64,000 nt of DNA from contig NZ_CP108002.1 in the NCBI RefSeq assembly GCF_041435055.1, forward strand, positions 3,596,001 to 3,660,000. Direction: 5' to 3'. The notes below the pieces were generated by a model. It did no database searches and was not told the DNA's origin. It saw nothing but the letters and a program-made list of their open reading frames with translations. The DNA comes from Streptomyces sp. NBC_00341. Lineage in GTDB: Bacteria; Actinomycetota; Actinomycetes; Streptomycetales; Streptomycetaceae. This document shows, piece after piece, positions 16,216 to 23,604 of this stretch. A program made the translations under genes and the position numbers. Numbering within the stretch: position 1 is the stretch's first letter; every line of letters starts with the position of its first letter.

Positions 16216-16583
16216 TCACGCGGCGGCATCCTCCTGGACGGCCACCGTCTCGGCGGCCTTGCGTGCCTTCTTCTCCGCCTTCTCCAGCTTGGCCTTCGCC
16301 TTGGCCAACCGCTAGACCCGGCGACTGTGCATCTTCTTCGAGACCTCGTCGAGGCGGTCGGGGAAGAGATGGCCGTACGTGTCCAGCGTCAGCGTCGCGG
16401 ACTTGTGGCCGAGCATGGTCTGGACGACGTTGATGTCCGCGCCGCTGCCGATGGCGAGAGAAGCCGCCGTGTGGCGCAGCTTGTGCGCCTTGAGCTTGAG
16501 GTGGCCCTCACCTTCAGCGCGGACGCCTCGCCCCAGCGCAGCCCTGTGTAGGCCAGCAGCAGGATGAAGACCCGATACAGCCC
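16216..16583 (-). pseudogene. tyrosine recombinase (integrase) remnant
   Basis: Three pieces of one integrase can be read on the minus strand. YRVFILLLAYTGLRWGEASAL (about 16575-16510), which carries the first catalytic Arg, is in one frame. HKLRHTAASLAIGSG...LGHKSATLTLDTYGHLF, carrying HxLRH, LGH and the nucleophile Tyr, is in another frame ending at a TAG (16312-16314). An in-frame C-terminal tail after the TAG, RLAKAKAKLEKAEKKARKAA..., runs to a TGA at 16216-16218. About 100 residues between the first two pieces and the whole N-terminal domain are missing. The enzyme cannot be active. Confidence 0.85.
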
Positions 16584-16589
16584 GCCGCG

Positions 16590-16960
16590 TCGGCGAGCGC
16601 TTCGAGGCCACCGTGCGTCAAGCACTTCCCGACCACGCCGATCAGATCCTGGCTGATCCTGTCTGGCCCACCCTCACCACCACGCTCTCCCGCGCCGAGA
16701 CCGCCGGCCGCAATGCCCGCCAACTCCTGAGCAAGGCTGCCGCCGAGCGTGAACTCGACACCGCGGACTCACCGGCACAGGTCCTGGTGTGGCGCATCAC
16801 CGCCCGGCCGAACCAGCGCGTGCAAGCAGCGCGCAGGCGAAGCACCGTGAGCGCCACGTCCTTCGTGTCCGCACCTCAGTCTGTGCCCACGGCAGTGCGC
16901 GAGCAGAGCGCTGAGCGCAGCCAACGCCAAGCCCGTGGCGGACCACACCATGGTCGGTGA
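16590..16960 (+). pseudogene. relaxase-like (MobF/TraA) fragment
   Basis: The frame reads GERFEATVRQALPDHADQILADPVWPTLTTTLSRAE, then QLLSKAAAERELDTADSPAQVLVWRI, without a start codon of its own. ERELDTADSxxxVLVWRI resembles a segment I associate with large Streptomyces conjugative relaxases; this is recollection, not a search. The fragment abuts the integrase remnant head-on at about 16585, implying a deletion that fused two element genes. It is probably not translated. Confidence 0.5.
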
Positions 16961-16984
16961 TATCGAGCAGTGAGTGGGCTTACT

Positions 16985-17515
16985 TCAGACCTGCCTGTGC
17001 CTGACCGAAGACAGCGCCGCCACGAGCGCGTCCAGGTCTCCGGTGTAGACGATGACTTCTTCGTCGTCGGCCGGGGGTGCGAAGCGGGCGAAGAAGTCGT
17101 CGAGGGCTTCGGGGGTGACAGTGAGGGCGTTGGCGTCCTCGCGCTCGTTGCGTTCGGCAAGGCGCCGCAGCAGTTCCTCCCGGTCGGCGGGGAGGTAGAC
17201 GACGAGCGGGTGGCCGCCCGCTTCGCGGGCGGCCTGCTGCCAGGCGTCGCGCTCGGCGCGACGCCACAGCCCGTGGTCCAGGACGACGGCGTTACCAGCC
17301 TCCAGCTCCTTGACGAACCGCTGCCGGATCGCCTCGACCACGGGCCGTTCGCGCTCGAAGTAGGTGTCCTCGGGGTAGTCCACTCCGTATCGGCCGTGGA
17401 GGCGGTGCACCTCCTCGTCCACGGACAGGCGCGTGTAGCCGTGGTCGGCCAGGGCCTGGGCGACGATGGTCTTCCCGGAGCCGGTGATGCCGGCCAGGAG
17501 AACGGCGAGGGGCAC
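16985..17515 (-). CDS. P-loop kinase / AAA-type ATP-binding protein
   Basis: 176 residues. The Walker A motif GITGSGKT (about 9-16), LSVDEEVHRLHGRYGVDYPEDTYFERE (about 30-56) and a Walker-B-like VVLDHGLWRRAERD (about 77-90) are followed by RRLAERNERED, a lid-type Arg-rich segment. This is the fold of small-molecule or polynucleotide kinases such as gluconate kinase or chloramphenicol phosphotransferase. The substrate cannot be named. It is the last gene of the leftward cargo set, 39 bp after the GT2-like gene, so it may phosphorylate a sugar or glycosylated product made by the upstream enzymes. Confidence 0.8.
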   Translation of the reverse strand: MPLAVLLAGITGSGKTIVAQALADHGYTRLSVDEEVHRLHGRYGVDYPEDTYFERERPVVEAIRQRFVKELEAGNAVVLDHGLWRRAERDAWQQAAREAGGHPLVVYLPADREELLRRLAERNEREDANALTVTPEALDDFFARFAPPADDEEVIVYTGDLDALVAALSSVRHRQV

Positions 17516-17554
17516 GTGGTCATCCCTTCCGCGACGAGCTGTCCGTGGGCGCGT

Positions 17555-18430
17555 TCATTGTCTCTGATCCTGGCCTGCCTGCGCGTGCGGTCGCCAGGCC
17601 GTGACGATGCTGCGGGCCTCGCTGGACCAGCTGAAGGGCATGCGGTCCAGGCTCACCCGGCGGAAGGCGAAACGCGGATCGCTGGTGTTGATCACGCCGC
17701 CGTGCTGGCCGACGTGCGACAGGAGGCGGCTGGCCTCGTCGCGCACCGCCGGGGTCTGTTCCTGCCATGTGCCGGTCGAAAAGTGCTGGACCCGGCGGCG
17801 GAGGTCGTCCAGGACACCCGAGCGCCACTTGAAGTGGTGAACCGCGCAGATGCGGTCGGCATTCGGATGCTGTCCGGGGGCCCTGTGGTTGCCGCCCGCC
17901 ACAGTGACATCGTGGCGGGCGAGAACGATCTTGCGGGGGTCTCCGTGCAGGAGCCGGTGGGTGAGGTGCCCGCCGAGGGGATAGGCGAGATCCAATCCGC
18001 CTTCGGGCCTCCAGCCGGTCAGGCGCCCGCTCGCGGCGATCCGGTCGAGCATCAGGCCGCCCACCACGCGGTGCCCGGACTTCTCGGCCTGGGCGATCAC
18101 CTCACTCAGCGGGGCGGGGTACTGCTGGAACTCGTCGGCATCGGCGAGCAGGTGCCAGCCCTGGCCGGCCCGGTGCCGCAGAGCGTCCCTGAGCTGGGTG
18201 TTGGTGTGCTCGTGCCACGGGCCAGTGCTGGTGCCGGTGGGGATGATGCCCAGTTCGCGGCTGGCGTCCTGGAGTTCGTGCCGCTGCTGGTCGGGCACGT
18301 GCTCGGGGAAGTGGAAGGCGATCAGGAACCGCTCGACACCCAGCCACCGGTGGTGGCGGACCCAGGCGGCCAGCAGCGGGGGTTCGACGGGGCCGACGAC
18401 GGCGATCAGCGCGGGAGGGGTGCTCAGCAT
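17555..18430 (-). CDS. glycosyltransferase, GT2/GT92-like
   Basis: 291 residues. VVGPVEPPLLAAWVRHHRWLGVERFLIAFHFPE at the N-terminus and WHLLADADEFQQYP (about 95-108) give the nucleotide-sugar DxD motif (DADEF) of the GT92/GT2-like 'glycosyl transferase family 2' proteins common in actinomycetes. HHFKWRSGVLDDLRRR (about 202-217) fits the acceptor-side region. It is cytosolic, with no membrane segment. The start overlaps the stop of the preceding GT4-like gene by 7 bp, implying translational coupling. Acceptor and donor are unknown. Confidence 0.75.
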   Translation of the reverse strand: MLSTPPALIAVVGPVEPPLLAAWVRHHRWLGVERFLIAFHFPEHVPDQQRHELQDASRELGIIPTGTSTGPWHEHTNTQLRDALRHRAGQGWHLLADADEFQQYPAPLSEVIAQAEKSGHRVVGGLMLDRIAASGRLTGWRPEGGLDLAYPLGGHLTHRLLHGDPRKIVLARHDVTVAGGNHRAPGQHPNADRICAVHHFKWRSGVLDDLRRRVQHFSTGTWQEQTPAVRDEASRLLSHVGQHGGVINTSDPRFAFRRVSLDRMPFSWSSEARSIVTAWRPHAQAGQDQRQ

Positions 18431-19659
18431 CGGGAGTCCTTCGTACGCAGTGAGGCGAAGGTGCGGGTGAGAAAGTCGGCCTGCCCGGCGGCCGACCGCA
18501 TCCCCAGCAGGCCGGGAGCGTCGGGGTCGGGCAGCGGAGGCGGCTGGCAGATGACGGTATGTAGGGCGTCGGCGAGGGCGTCCGGGGAGTTGGCGGTGAA
18601 GGTCAGGGCCCAGGGCCGACTGTGAAGGCGGGCGGTGAGGGCGGGGTCGTGGTCGGAGACGACCAGGGGGACGCCGAGGCGGGCGGCGTCCATCACGAGC
18701 CCGGACTCCTTGCCGACGCCGGGGCGGCGGGTGACCAGGGCAGCGTCGGCGGCGGCGTAGACCAGCCGCAGCACCGATTCACTGACCGGTCCGGGCATCG
18801 TGTGGAGTCGGACGTTCGGCAGGTCACGCCATCGGGCGAGCACAGCTTCGTCGAGCGGGATACCGGTGACCATCAGGTGCAGCGGCTCCTTCAGCAGGGG
18901 CAGGGCGGCATCGATGACTCCGATGTCCTTGTGTGGCCACCAGCCGCCGACGAGGCACACCGCGGCTTCGCCGGTGGGGATGTCGAAGGCGGTACGGCCG
19001 CCGTCGCGTTCGGCGTCGGTGAGGCGGCGGCCGTCGTCGACCGCGAAGGCCCGCACCACTGCGGGCAGGTCCGGGAAGGCTGCCGTGAACTGATCGCCTA
19101 CGGCCTGGGTTGGACACACCGCCAGAACCTGCCTCTCGCCCCGGCGGGCGAGCCGACCGAGGAACCGCACGGTGGCGTCCTCGGTGGTGACTTGTTCGTG
19201 GACGAACCGCAAGTGTGGCAGCCCGCCGAGGAGGGCGGCGGCACCGTGCAGGGCCTCGCTCGCGCTCAGGATCACCACCGCCTCGGAGCCAGGCTCCAGC
19301 CGGCGGGCGGTCCGCAGGGCCGACGCCTCCGCAAGGCACCGGGCGATGAGGGTGATCTGGTGCGGAAGCCGCCGCAGGAAGCGCGGCCAGCGGCGCGAGC
19401 GGAAGACTCGCAGCCCAGCCCTGGAGAGCCCGGCCGCAAGGCGGGAGGCGGCCAGCAGCACGGCTGCCGGGTGCCCGGCCGGTGCGGTCACCTGCCGAGC
19501 CCCGGCCTTGCGCAGGGCCGCCACCGCCTCGCGGACGATCCCATGTTGGGCGATCACCAGGCTCCCGGGCCGCACCTGGGCGAGCGCCACCAGCGTGCGC
19601 TGGTGGTGCCCGCCCAGGCGGTCGGCGTACGGCTCGATCAGCACCAATGGGCCGGTCAC
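18424..19659 (-). CDS. GT4-like (GT-B fold) glycosyltransferase
   Basis: 411 residues. VLIEPYADRLGGHHQRTLVALAQ at the N-terminus is a GT-B acceptor-domain start. FVHEQVTTEDATVRFLGRLARRG lies mid-protein. VCLVGGWWPHKDIGVIDAALPLL (about 245-267) and the C-terminal VTRRPGVGKESGLVMDAARLGVPLVVSDHD (about 330-360) match the donor-binding E-x7-E region of GT4 enzymes. The start is GTG 19659, overlapping the previous stop as GTGA. The longer frame to 20223 lies over the upstream gene and is rejected. Part of the four-glycosyltransferase cargo operon. Confidence 0.8.
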   Translation of the reverse strand: MTGPLVLIEPYADRLGGHHQRTLVALAQVRPGSLVIAQHGIVREAVAALRKAGARQVTAPAGHPAAVLLAASRLAAGLSRAGLRVFRSRRWPRFLRRLPHQITLIARCLAEASALRTARRLEPGSEAVVILSASEALHGAAALLGGLPHLRFVHEQVTTEDATVRFLGRLARRGERQVLAVCPTQAVGDQFTAAFPDLPAVVRAFAVDDGRRLTDAERDGGRTAFDIPTGEAAVCLVGGWWPHKDIGVIDAALPLLKEPLHLMVTGIPLDEAVLARWRDLPNVRLHTMPGPVSESVLRLVYAAADAALVTRRPGVGKESGLVMDAARLGVPLVVSDHDPALTARLHSRPWALTFTANSPDALADALHTVICQPPPLPDPDAPGLLGMRSAAGQADFLTRTFASLRTKDSRC

Positions 19660-20360
19660 CCGCCCACGGCCTGGTCCCCATGGGCGGCGGTGAACCTCGT
19701 CCGCAGCCACGTGGGGTCGTTGAGGTGGTCGAACCGTCCGGAGGCGCGGGCGAACTCCTTGGCGAAGGCGACCCCTTCGCGAGCCCCGGCGGCAGCGTAC
19801 GGGGCGAACTCGCCGTTGCGGCTCTTGGTCCATGCCTCCACCCGCTGCCGGGAGTCGTCGTCGGCCATGCCGTACTCGCTGCCGCGGGCAAGCATCGCGC
19901 ACTCGCGGAAACCGGCCTTCCACGCGTGGAAAGGGCTCTGGTTGAACCTCGTGATCCCCGCAGTCTGCTGGGCGAACTCGATCAGTCCGGGCAGGGCAGC
20001 GAGCACGTCCACGGCCTCGCCCATCTCGCGCAGGGCACTGCGGCGGACCAGTTTCAGCCCGCCGTAGCCGTAGGTCAGACCGTTGACCGGGTTGACCGCC
20101 CGCCACACCCGCATCGACACGCCCTCGTCCAGCGGCTCCACCGTGGCGGGGGCGAAGCCGGCGTCGATGGCGAAGTCCCCGTCGGCGAGGAAGAACTGCT
20201 CGTGGTCGACGACCTCTGCACACAGGCGGTAGGCCCGGCGCATCCCGTGTACGCCGTGCAGGCGCTTAACCTTGCCGCCGAGCGTGCGCTGGAGCCGGGA
20301 GTGCAGAGAGGTGGCCATCGGCTCGTCGTACGAGAGGAGAACCGCGTCGAAGCCATTCAC
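19656..20360 (-). CDS. glycosyltransferase-like protein of a phage-associated GT-A family
   Basis: 234 residues. LLSYDEPMA (8-16), KRLHGVHGMRRAYRLCAEVV (31-50), FFLADGDFAID (57-67), VWRAVNPVNGLTYGYGGLKLV (about 85-105), FNQSPFHAWKAGFREC (about 140-155) and LNDPTWLRTRF near the end follow, in the same order, a family I know from tailed-phage genomes annotated as putative glycosyltransferase (typical forms: SYDEPNA, HGVKGI, VDGDAEI, NPINDLxYGYGGVKL, FNTDPFNTWRSAFREC). DGD is the likely metal/nucleotide-sugar motif. It overlaps both neighbours by ATGA/GTGA. The acceptor is unknown; DNA or nucleotides are possible but unproven. Confidence 0.75.
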   Translation of the reverse strand: MNGFDAVLLSYDEPMATSLHSRLQRTLGGKVKRLHGVHGMRRAYRLCAEVVDHEQFFLADGDFAIDAGFAPATVEPLDEGVSMRVWRAVNPVNGLTYGYGGLKLVRRSALREMGEAVDVLAALPGLIEFAQQTAGITRFNQSPFHAWKAGFRECAMLARGSEYGMADDDSRQRVEAWTKSRNGEFAPYAAAGAREGVAFAKEFARASGRFDHLNDPTWLRTRFTAAHGDQAVGG

Positions 20361-21514
20361 GAGACGGCCTCCAGGTAGCGGGCCGCGATCAGGGCGGGGG
20401 TGAAGTCGGCGGTGGAGGCGTGGGCCCGCTTGGCGTGCAGGGCATGGAATTCAGCGTCCGTGGCGAGCCGTTCGGCCAAGGCGACGGCCTCGGCCGGGGT
20501 GGTGAAGCACAGCTCGGGGTCGATGTGCTCGGCGAGCCAGCCAAGGCGGGGCGAGATGACCGGAAGACCCATGCCCTGGCAGTCGATCACGCTCATCGAC
20601 CAAGGGCAGCCGGGCCGGAACGGGGCGATACCGAAGCGCGCGCCGGCCAGCAGGTCCTTGTAGCGAACGCGGTCGCCCCGGTCGGAGACGATCTGCACGT
20701 GCGGCAGGGCGGCGAGCTGGTCGCGCATCCTCTCCGGGCTGTCGTCCAGACCCTTGCGCTCCGCCCGGCGCTGGCCGAACAGGTCCATGACTCGCAGCCT
20801 GATGGTGCCGGACGCGCCCAGGTCGCGGGCCAGGTCCACGAACTGCCCGGTGCCGTAGTGCGCGTACAGCCGGTGGTTGTAGACGCCGATCGCCCCGGCG
20901 CCGGAGGCGGGCTGCGTGGTAGCGGGGTCGCGTACCAGACGCTCATCACGCGGGGCGGGCACCACTCGTAGCTGCTCGCCGATGTCTACAGTCATCCGGG
21001 CGGCTGCCGCCGACACCCAGGACGCGGCCGTGAAGGAGTGGACCAGCACCCGGTCACAGGCGGCCAGTCCGGCGGCGAACGCCAGCAGCACCGGCCGCCC
21101 GAGCTCCGCGTCGTTCAGGGACGGGTCGAGCTGGAGCTGGCCGCCGCCCGTGAAGGAGAACGGCAGGTAGTGGCAGTAGCCGGCCAGTAGGGCTTTGGAT
21201 CCGGCCTCCAGTAGGGCAGTGCGGATCGCCGGGGCCTCCTCGATCTGGTTGGCCACGACCACGTCGGGCTTCTCCGCCCGGATCAGTGCCACCAGCTCGT
21301 CGATGTCTGCAGAGAAGCGGGCCCGGTACTTCGTCCCCGGCACCTTCGTCTGGTGGAATCCGCAGCGGGCGTCCCCGGCCGGAGCCGGGGCCGCGACCGT
21401 CACCTCAGCCCCGGCATCTGCCAGAGCCGGGGCAAGCAGGTCCGCGAAAATCCACCCCGAGTCGGCCGAAAGCCGGTCGGGGTTGGAGATGTTCAACAGG
21501 TACAGCACGCGCAT
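20357..21514 (-). CDS. GT-B glycosyltransferase
   Basis: 385 residues, first gene of the leftward cargo operon. MRVLYLLNISNPDRLSADSGWIFADLLAPALADAGAEVTVAAP is a GT-B N-terminal Rossmann start. GAIGVYNHRLYAHYGTGQFVDLARDL opens the C-terminal domain (about 208). ARFGIAPFRPGCPWSMSVIDCQGMGLPVISPRLGWLAEHI (about 292-330) is the donor-binding region. No membrane anchor. The start ATG 21514 has GGGAGGCGAGGC upstream. The divergent XRE gene begins 141 bp away, so the two transcripts share a control region. Confidence 0.8.
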   Translation of the reverse strand: MRVLYLLNISNPDRLSADSGWIFADLLAPALADAGAEVTVAAPAPAGDARCGFHQTKVPGTKYRARFSADIDELVALIRAEKPDVVVANQIEEAPAIRTALLEAGSKALLAGYCHYLPFSFTGGGQLQLDPSLNDAELGRPVLLAFAAGLAACDRVLVHSFTAASWVSAAAARMTVDIGEQLRVVPAPRDERLVRDPATTQPASGAGAIGVYNHRLYAHYGTGQFVDLARDLGASGTIRLRVMDLFGQRRAERKGLDDSPERMRDQLAALPHVQIVSDRGDRVRYKDLLAGARFGIAPFRPGCPWSMSVIDCQGMGLPVISPRLGWLAEHIDPELCFTTPAEAVALAERLATDAEFHALHAKRAHASTADFTPALIAARYLEAVS

Positions 21515-21599
21515 GGTGCCTCGCCTCCCTCATCCGCCCGGAGGATCGATCCGGGCCAGTAAGGGAAGGAAAGCGGCAACACAGACCGTGACGGGATGG

Positions 21600-21623
21600 T
21601 GAACTTGGATCACTCACGGTTCA
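21600..21623. promoter_or_regulatory. candidate operator in the divergent cargo promoter
   Basis: TGAAC (21600-21604) and GTTCA (21619-21623) are inverted with 14 bp between them. They lie in the 141-bp gap shared by the glycosyltransferase operon and the XRE gene. The arms are short, so this is tentative. Confidence 0.3.
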
Positions 21624-21655
21624 TTCATGCTCACCAACGATGACGCGGGGCTTCG

Positions 21656-22630
21656 ATGGAAGCGCACGGCGAGGAAATCACCGCCGAGCAGGCGGCCGAG
21701 GACTACGCGGCCGAGGTGGCGCGCTGGCGGGAAGTACGCGGCATGTCCAAGAGGGCGTTGGCGCTGGCCATGGGCTTCGACCCGTCCTACGTCAGCCACG
21801 TGGAGTCGGGTCGCCACAAGCCCAGCGAGGAGTTCTCGCGTCTCGCCGACGAGTCGCTGAACGCCGGGAAGGCGATCTGGAGACGCTGGTGCGACTACGA
21901 GCAGGCAAGGGCCCGTACCCGGCGGCCAGCGCAGGCGCCGCCCGCCCAGCGCAGGCCCGAACAGCCGTATGCGACCGGATCGGCCCTCGTCGTTGAACAC
22001 GACGCGGCGCGGCTCCAGTACGACGGCAGCTCGTACCGGCTGACCATGTGCCGACGGCTGCGGAACACCGGCGACGAACCGGTGACCCGCTACTTGATTC
22101 GCATCTCCGTGGACCGCTACCCCGGCGACCCTGAGGAGTCCAACGCGCACTACCGAGCCCACCCGTTGACCTGGGACGAACTCGACCTCACTGCCACCTG
22201 CCGGGGCGAGTCGATGCGGTGGCAGGCCAAGCACGACCGCGACGCCTTCAAGGAAGTCTGGCTGCTGTTCGACAACGAACACGGCCGCTTCCCGCTCTAT
22301 CCCGGCGAGTCCGTGTGGATCGAGTACGCCTACACCGTCGGCGACGAGAAGTGGGGCAACTGGTTCCAGCGAGCCGTACGCCTGCCCACCGAGCAGCTGG
22401 AAGTCCAGCTCGCCTTCCCCGCCGCCCTTGACCCCGTCGTGTGGGGCACCGAGACCTCCATGACCGCCGAAGCCTCCCCGCTACGAACCCCTCCCGTCCG
22501 CAGCGACCACGGTGAACTACGGCAATTCACGTGGAACACGACCACACCCGCCCTGCACGCTCGGTACCGTCTGGAGTGGCGGTTTCGGGCACAGCCCGAA
22601 CGCGATACAGATCAAGGGGAGTTCAGGTGA
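21656..22630 (+). CDS. XRE-type HTH regulator with large C-terminal domain
   Basis: 324 residues. The HTH_31/XRE region EVARWREVRGMSKRALALAMGFDPSYVSHVESGRHKPSEEFSRLADESL spans about 20-70, followed by a basic Pro/Gln linker. The C-terminal domain (about 105-310) starts GSALVVEHDAARLQYDGSSYRLTMCRRLRNTGDEPVTRYLIRISVDRYP and looks beta-rich (immunoglobulin-like pattern with WIEYAYTV). It probably senses a ligand or protein. The stop overlaps the deformylase start as GTGA, so the two are translated together. It is divergent from the glycosyltransferase operon and is its likely controller. Confidence 0.8.
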   Translation: MEAHGEEITAEQAAEDYAAEVARWREVRGMSKRALALAMGFDPSYVSHVESGRHKPSEEFSRLADESLNAGKAIWRRWCDYEQARARTRRPAQAPPAQRRPEQPYATGSALVVEHDAARLQYDGSSYRLTMCRRLRNTGDEPVTRYLIRISVDRYPGDPEESNAHYRAHPLTWDELDLTATCRGESMRWQAKHDRDAFKEVWLLFDNEHGRFPLYPGESVWIEYAYTVGDEKWGNWFQRAVRLPTEQLEVQLAFPAALDPVVWGTETSMTAEASPLRTPPVRSDHGELRQFTWNTTTPALHARYRLEWRFRAQPERDTDQGEFR

Positions 22631-23190
22631 TTGACGTGCGGCCCAGCCAGCAGATGCGAGACCTCGGCGTCGTCCAACACGGCGCTGGCATCCTCGCCGA
22701 ACCGGCCCGCGCCTTCGACCTGCCCGCCGAGCGCGACGAGGCCGAGCGCATCACCGACGAACTGTTCGCTGCCATGGAGCGAATCGGCCAGGTCCACCCC
22801 TTCGCCAAGGGCATGGGTATCGCCGCCCCGCAGATTGGCATCGCGCGAACCGCCGCCGTCGTCCAACCGCCCGACTACGCCCCCGCCATCATCCTGCTCA
22901 ACCCGCGGATCACCACCCACTCCGACGAGATGGACGAACAGTACGAGGGCTGCCTGAGCTTCTTCGACGTCCGTGGCCTGGTCCCCCGCCCCCTGAAGAT
23001 GACAGTGGAGACCACGGCCCTGACAGGTGAGACCGTGACCAGCGTGTACGAACGCGGCGTCGCCCGCCTCATCCACCACGAAATCGACCACCTCGACGGC
23101 TTCCTCTACACCGCCCGCATGCGCACCGGAGTGGAGCCGATCCCCGTGGGGGAGTACCGGCAGACCGGACGGGCCTGGGCGTACGAGTAG
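22627..23190 (+). CDS. def: peptide deformylase
   Basis: 187 residues with all three metal/catalytic motifs intact: GMGIAAPQIG (62-71), EGCLS (107-111) and HEIDH (151-155). Fe/Zn ligands are Cys109, His151 and His155, with catalytic Glu152. The enzyme removes the formyl group from N-formyl-Met peptides. The start is GTG 22627 inside the XRE stop (GTGA). A deformylase in a mobile element and translationally coupled to a regulator is unlikely to be the housekeeping copy. It could be a resistance paralogue or act on a specific formylated product of the cluster. Confidence 0.9.
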   Translation: MIDVRPSQQMRDLGVVQHGAGILAEPARAFDLPAERDEAERITDELFAAMERIGQVHPFAKGMGIAAPQIGIARTAAVVQPPDYAPAIILLNPRITTHSDEMDEQYEGCLSFFDVRGLVPRPLKMTVETTALTGETVTSVYERGVARLIHHEIDHLDGFLYTARMRTGVEPIPVGEYRQTGRAWAYE

Positions 23191-23241
23191 GCCCGAACTC
23201 AGCGACCTCGACGCCCACCTGGTGTTGCCGCCTTAGCAGAG

Positions 23242-23391
23242 TCACTCGCGTCCCATGAGTTGGTCGAGAAGCACCACCACCGCCGTGGCTCCCACCAGGG
23301 CCGCCCCGACTTCGGGCGCATGCAGGATCAGAGCGACGACGAGGACTCCGACCAACAGGAGGACTACGAGGCGCACGCTGATCTGTTCCAT
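23242..23391 (-). CDS. 49-residue single-helix membrane protein
   Basis: Read on the minus strand: MEQISVRLVVLLLVGVLVV continues to a second hydrophobic stretch (AALVGATAVVVLLDQLM) and ends GRE. GGAAGG lies 9-10 bp upstream of the ATG (23391). It has one strong helix (about 8-24) and a second, weaker one (about 29-44). The family is unknown; its amphipathic, Val/Leu-rich nature is like many streptomycete mini-membrane proteins or toxins. It lies tail-to-tail with the deformylase (52 bp between stops). Confidence 0.6.
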   Translation of the reverse strand: MEQISVRLVVLLLVGVLVVALILHAPEVGAALVGATAVVVLLDQLMGRE

Positions 23392-23604
23392 GAAGATCTA
23401 CCTTCCGTGTGGCACCGACTGGGTTGTGCACCCAGCGTGGGCGCCTCACGGACGGCCCTGACAGCTCAAGACGATCGCTTACAGCATCGGCCAAGAACAG
23501 CCGCTGAATGACAGCGCGTGACAGATCCTGACGCTCGTAAGTGCAGGCACCGACGCGCATGGCCTACAGAAACTGACGCAAAATCACCAGAAGAGGGCAG
23601 AGAC

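Noticed and set aside
19659..20223. 599-residue reading of the GT4-like protein
   Set aside because: The N-terminal extension lies over the phage-type glycosyltransferase gene in another frame and is Arg/Gly-rich; GTG 19659 overlaps that gene's stop.
23255..23461. 68-codon plus-strand frame after the deformylase
   Set aside because: Thr/Arg-rich shadow of the minus-strand mini-membrane protein, no ribosome-binding site.
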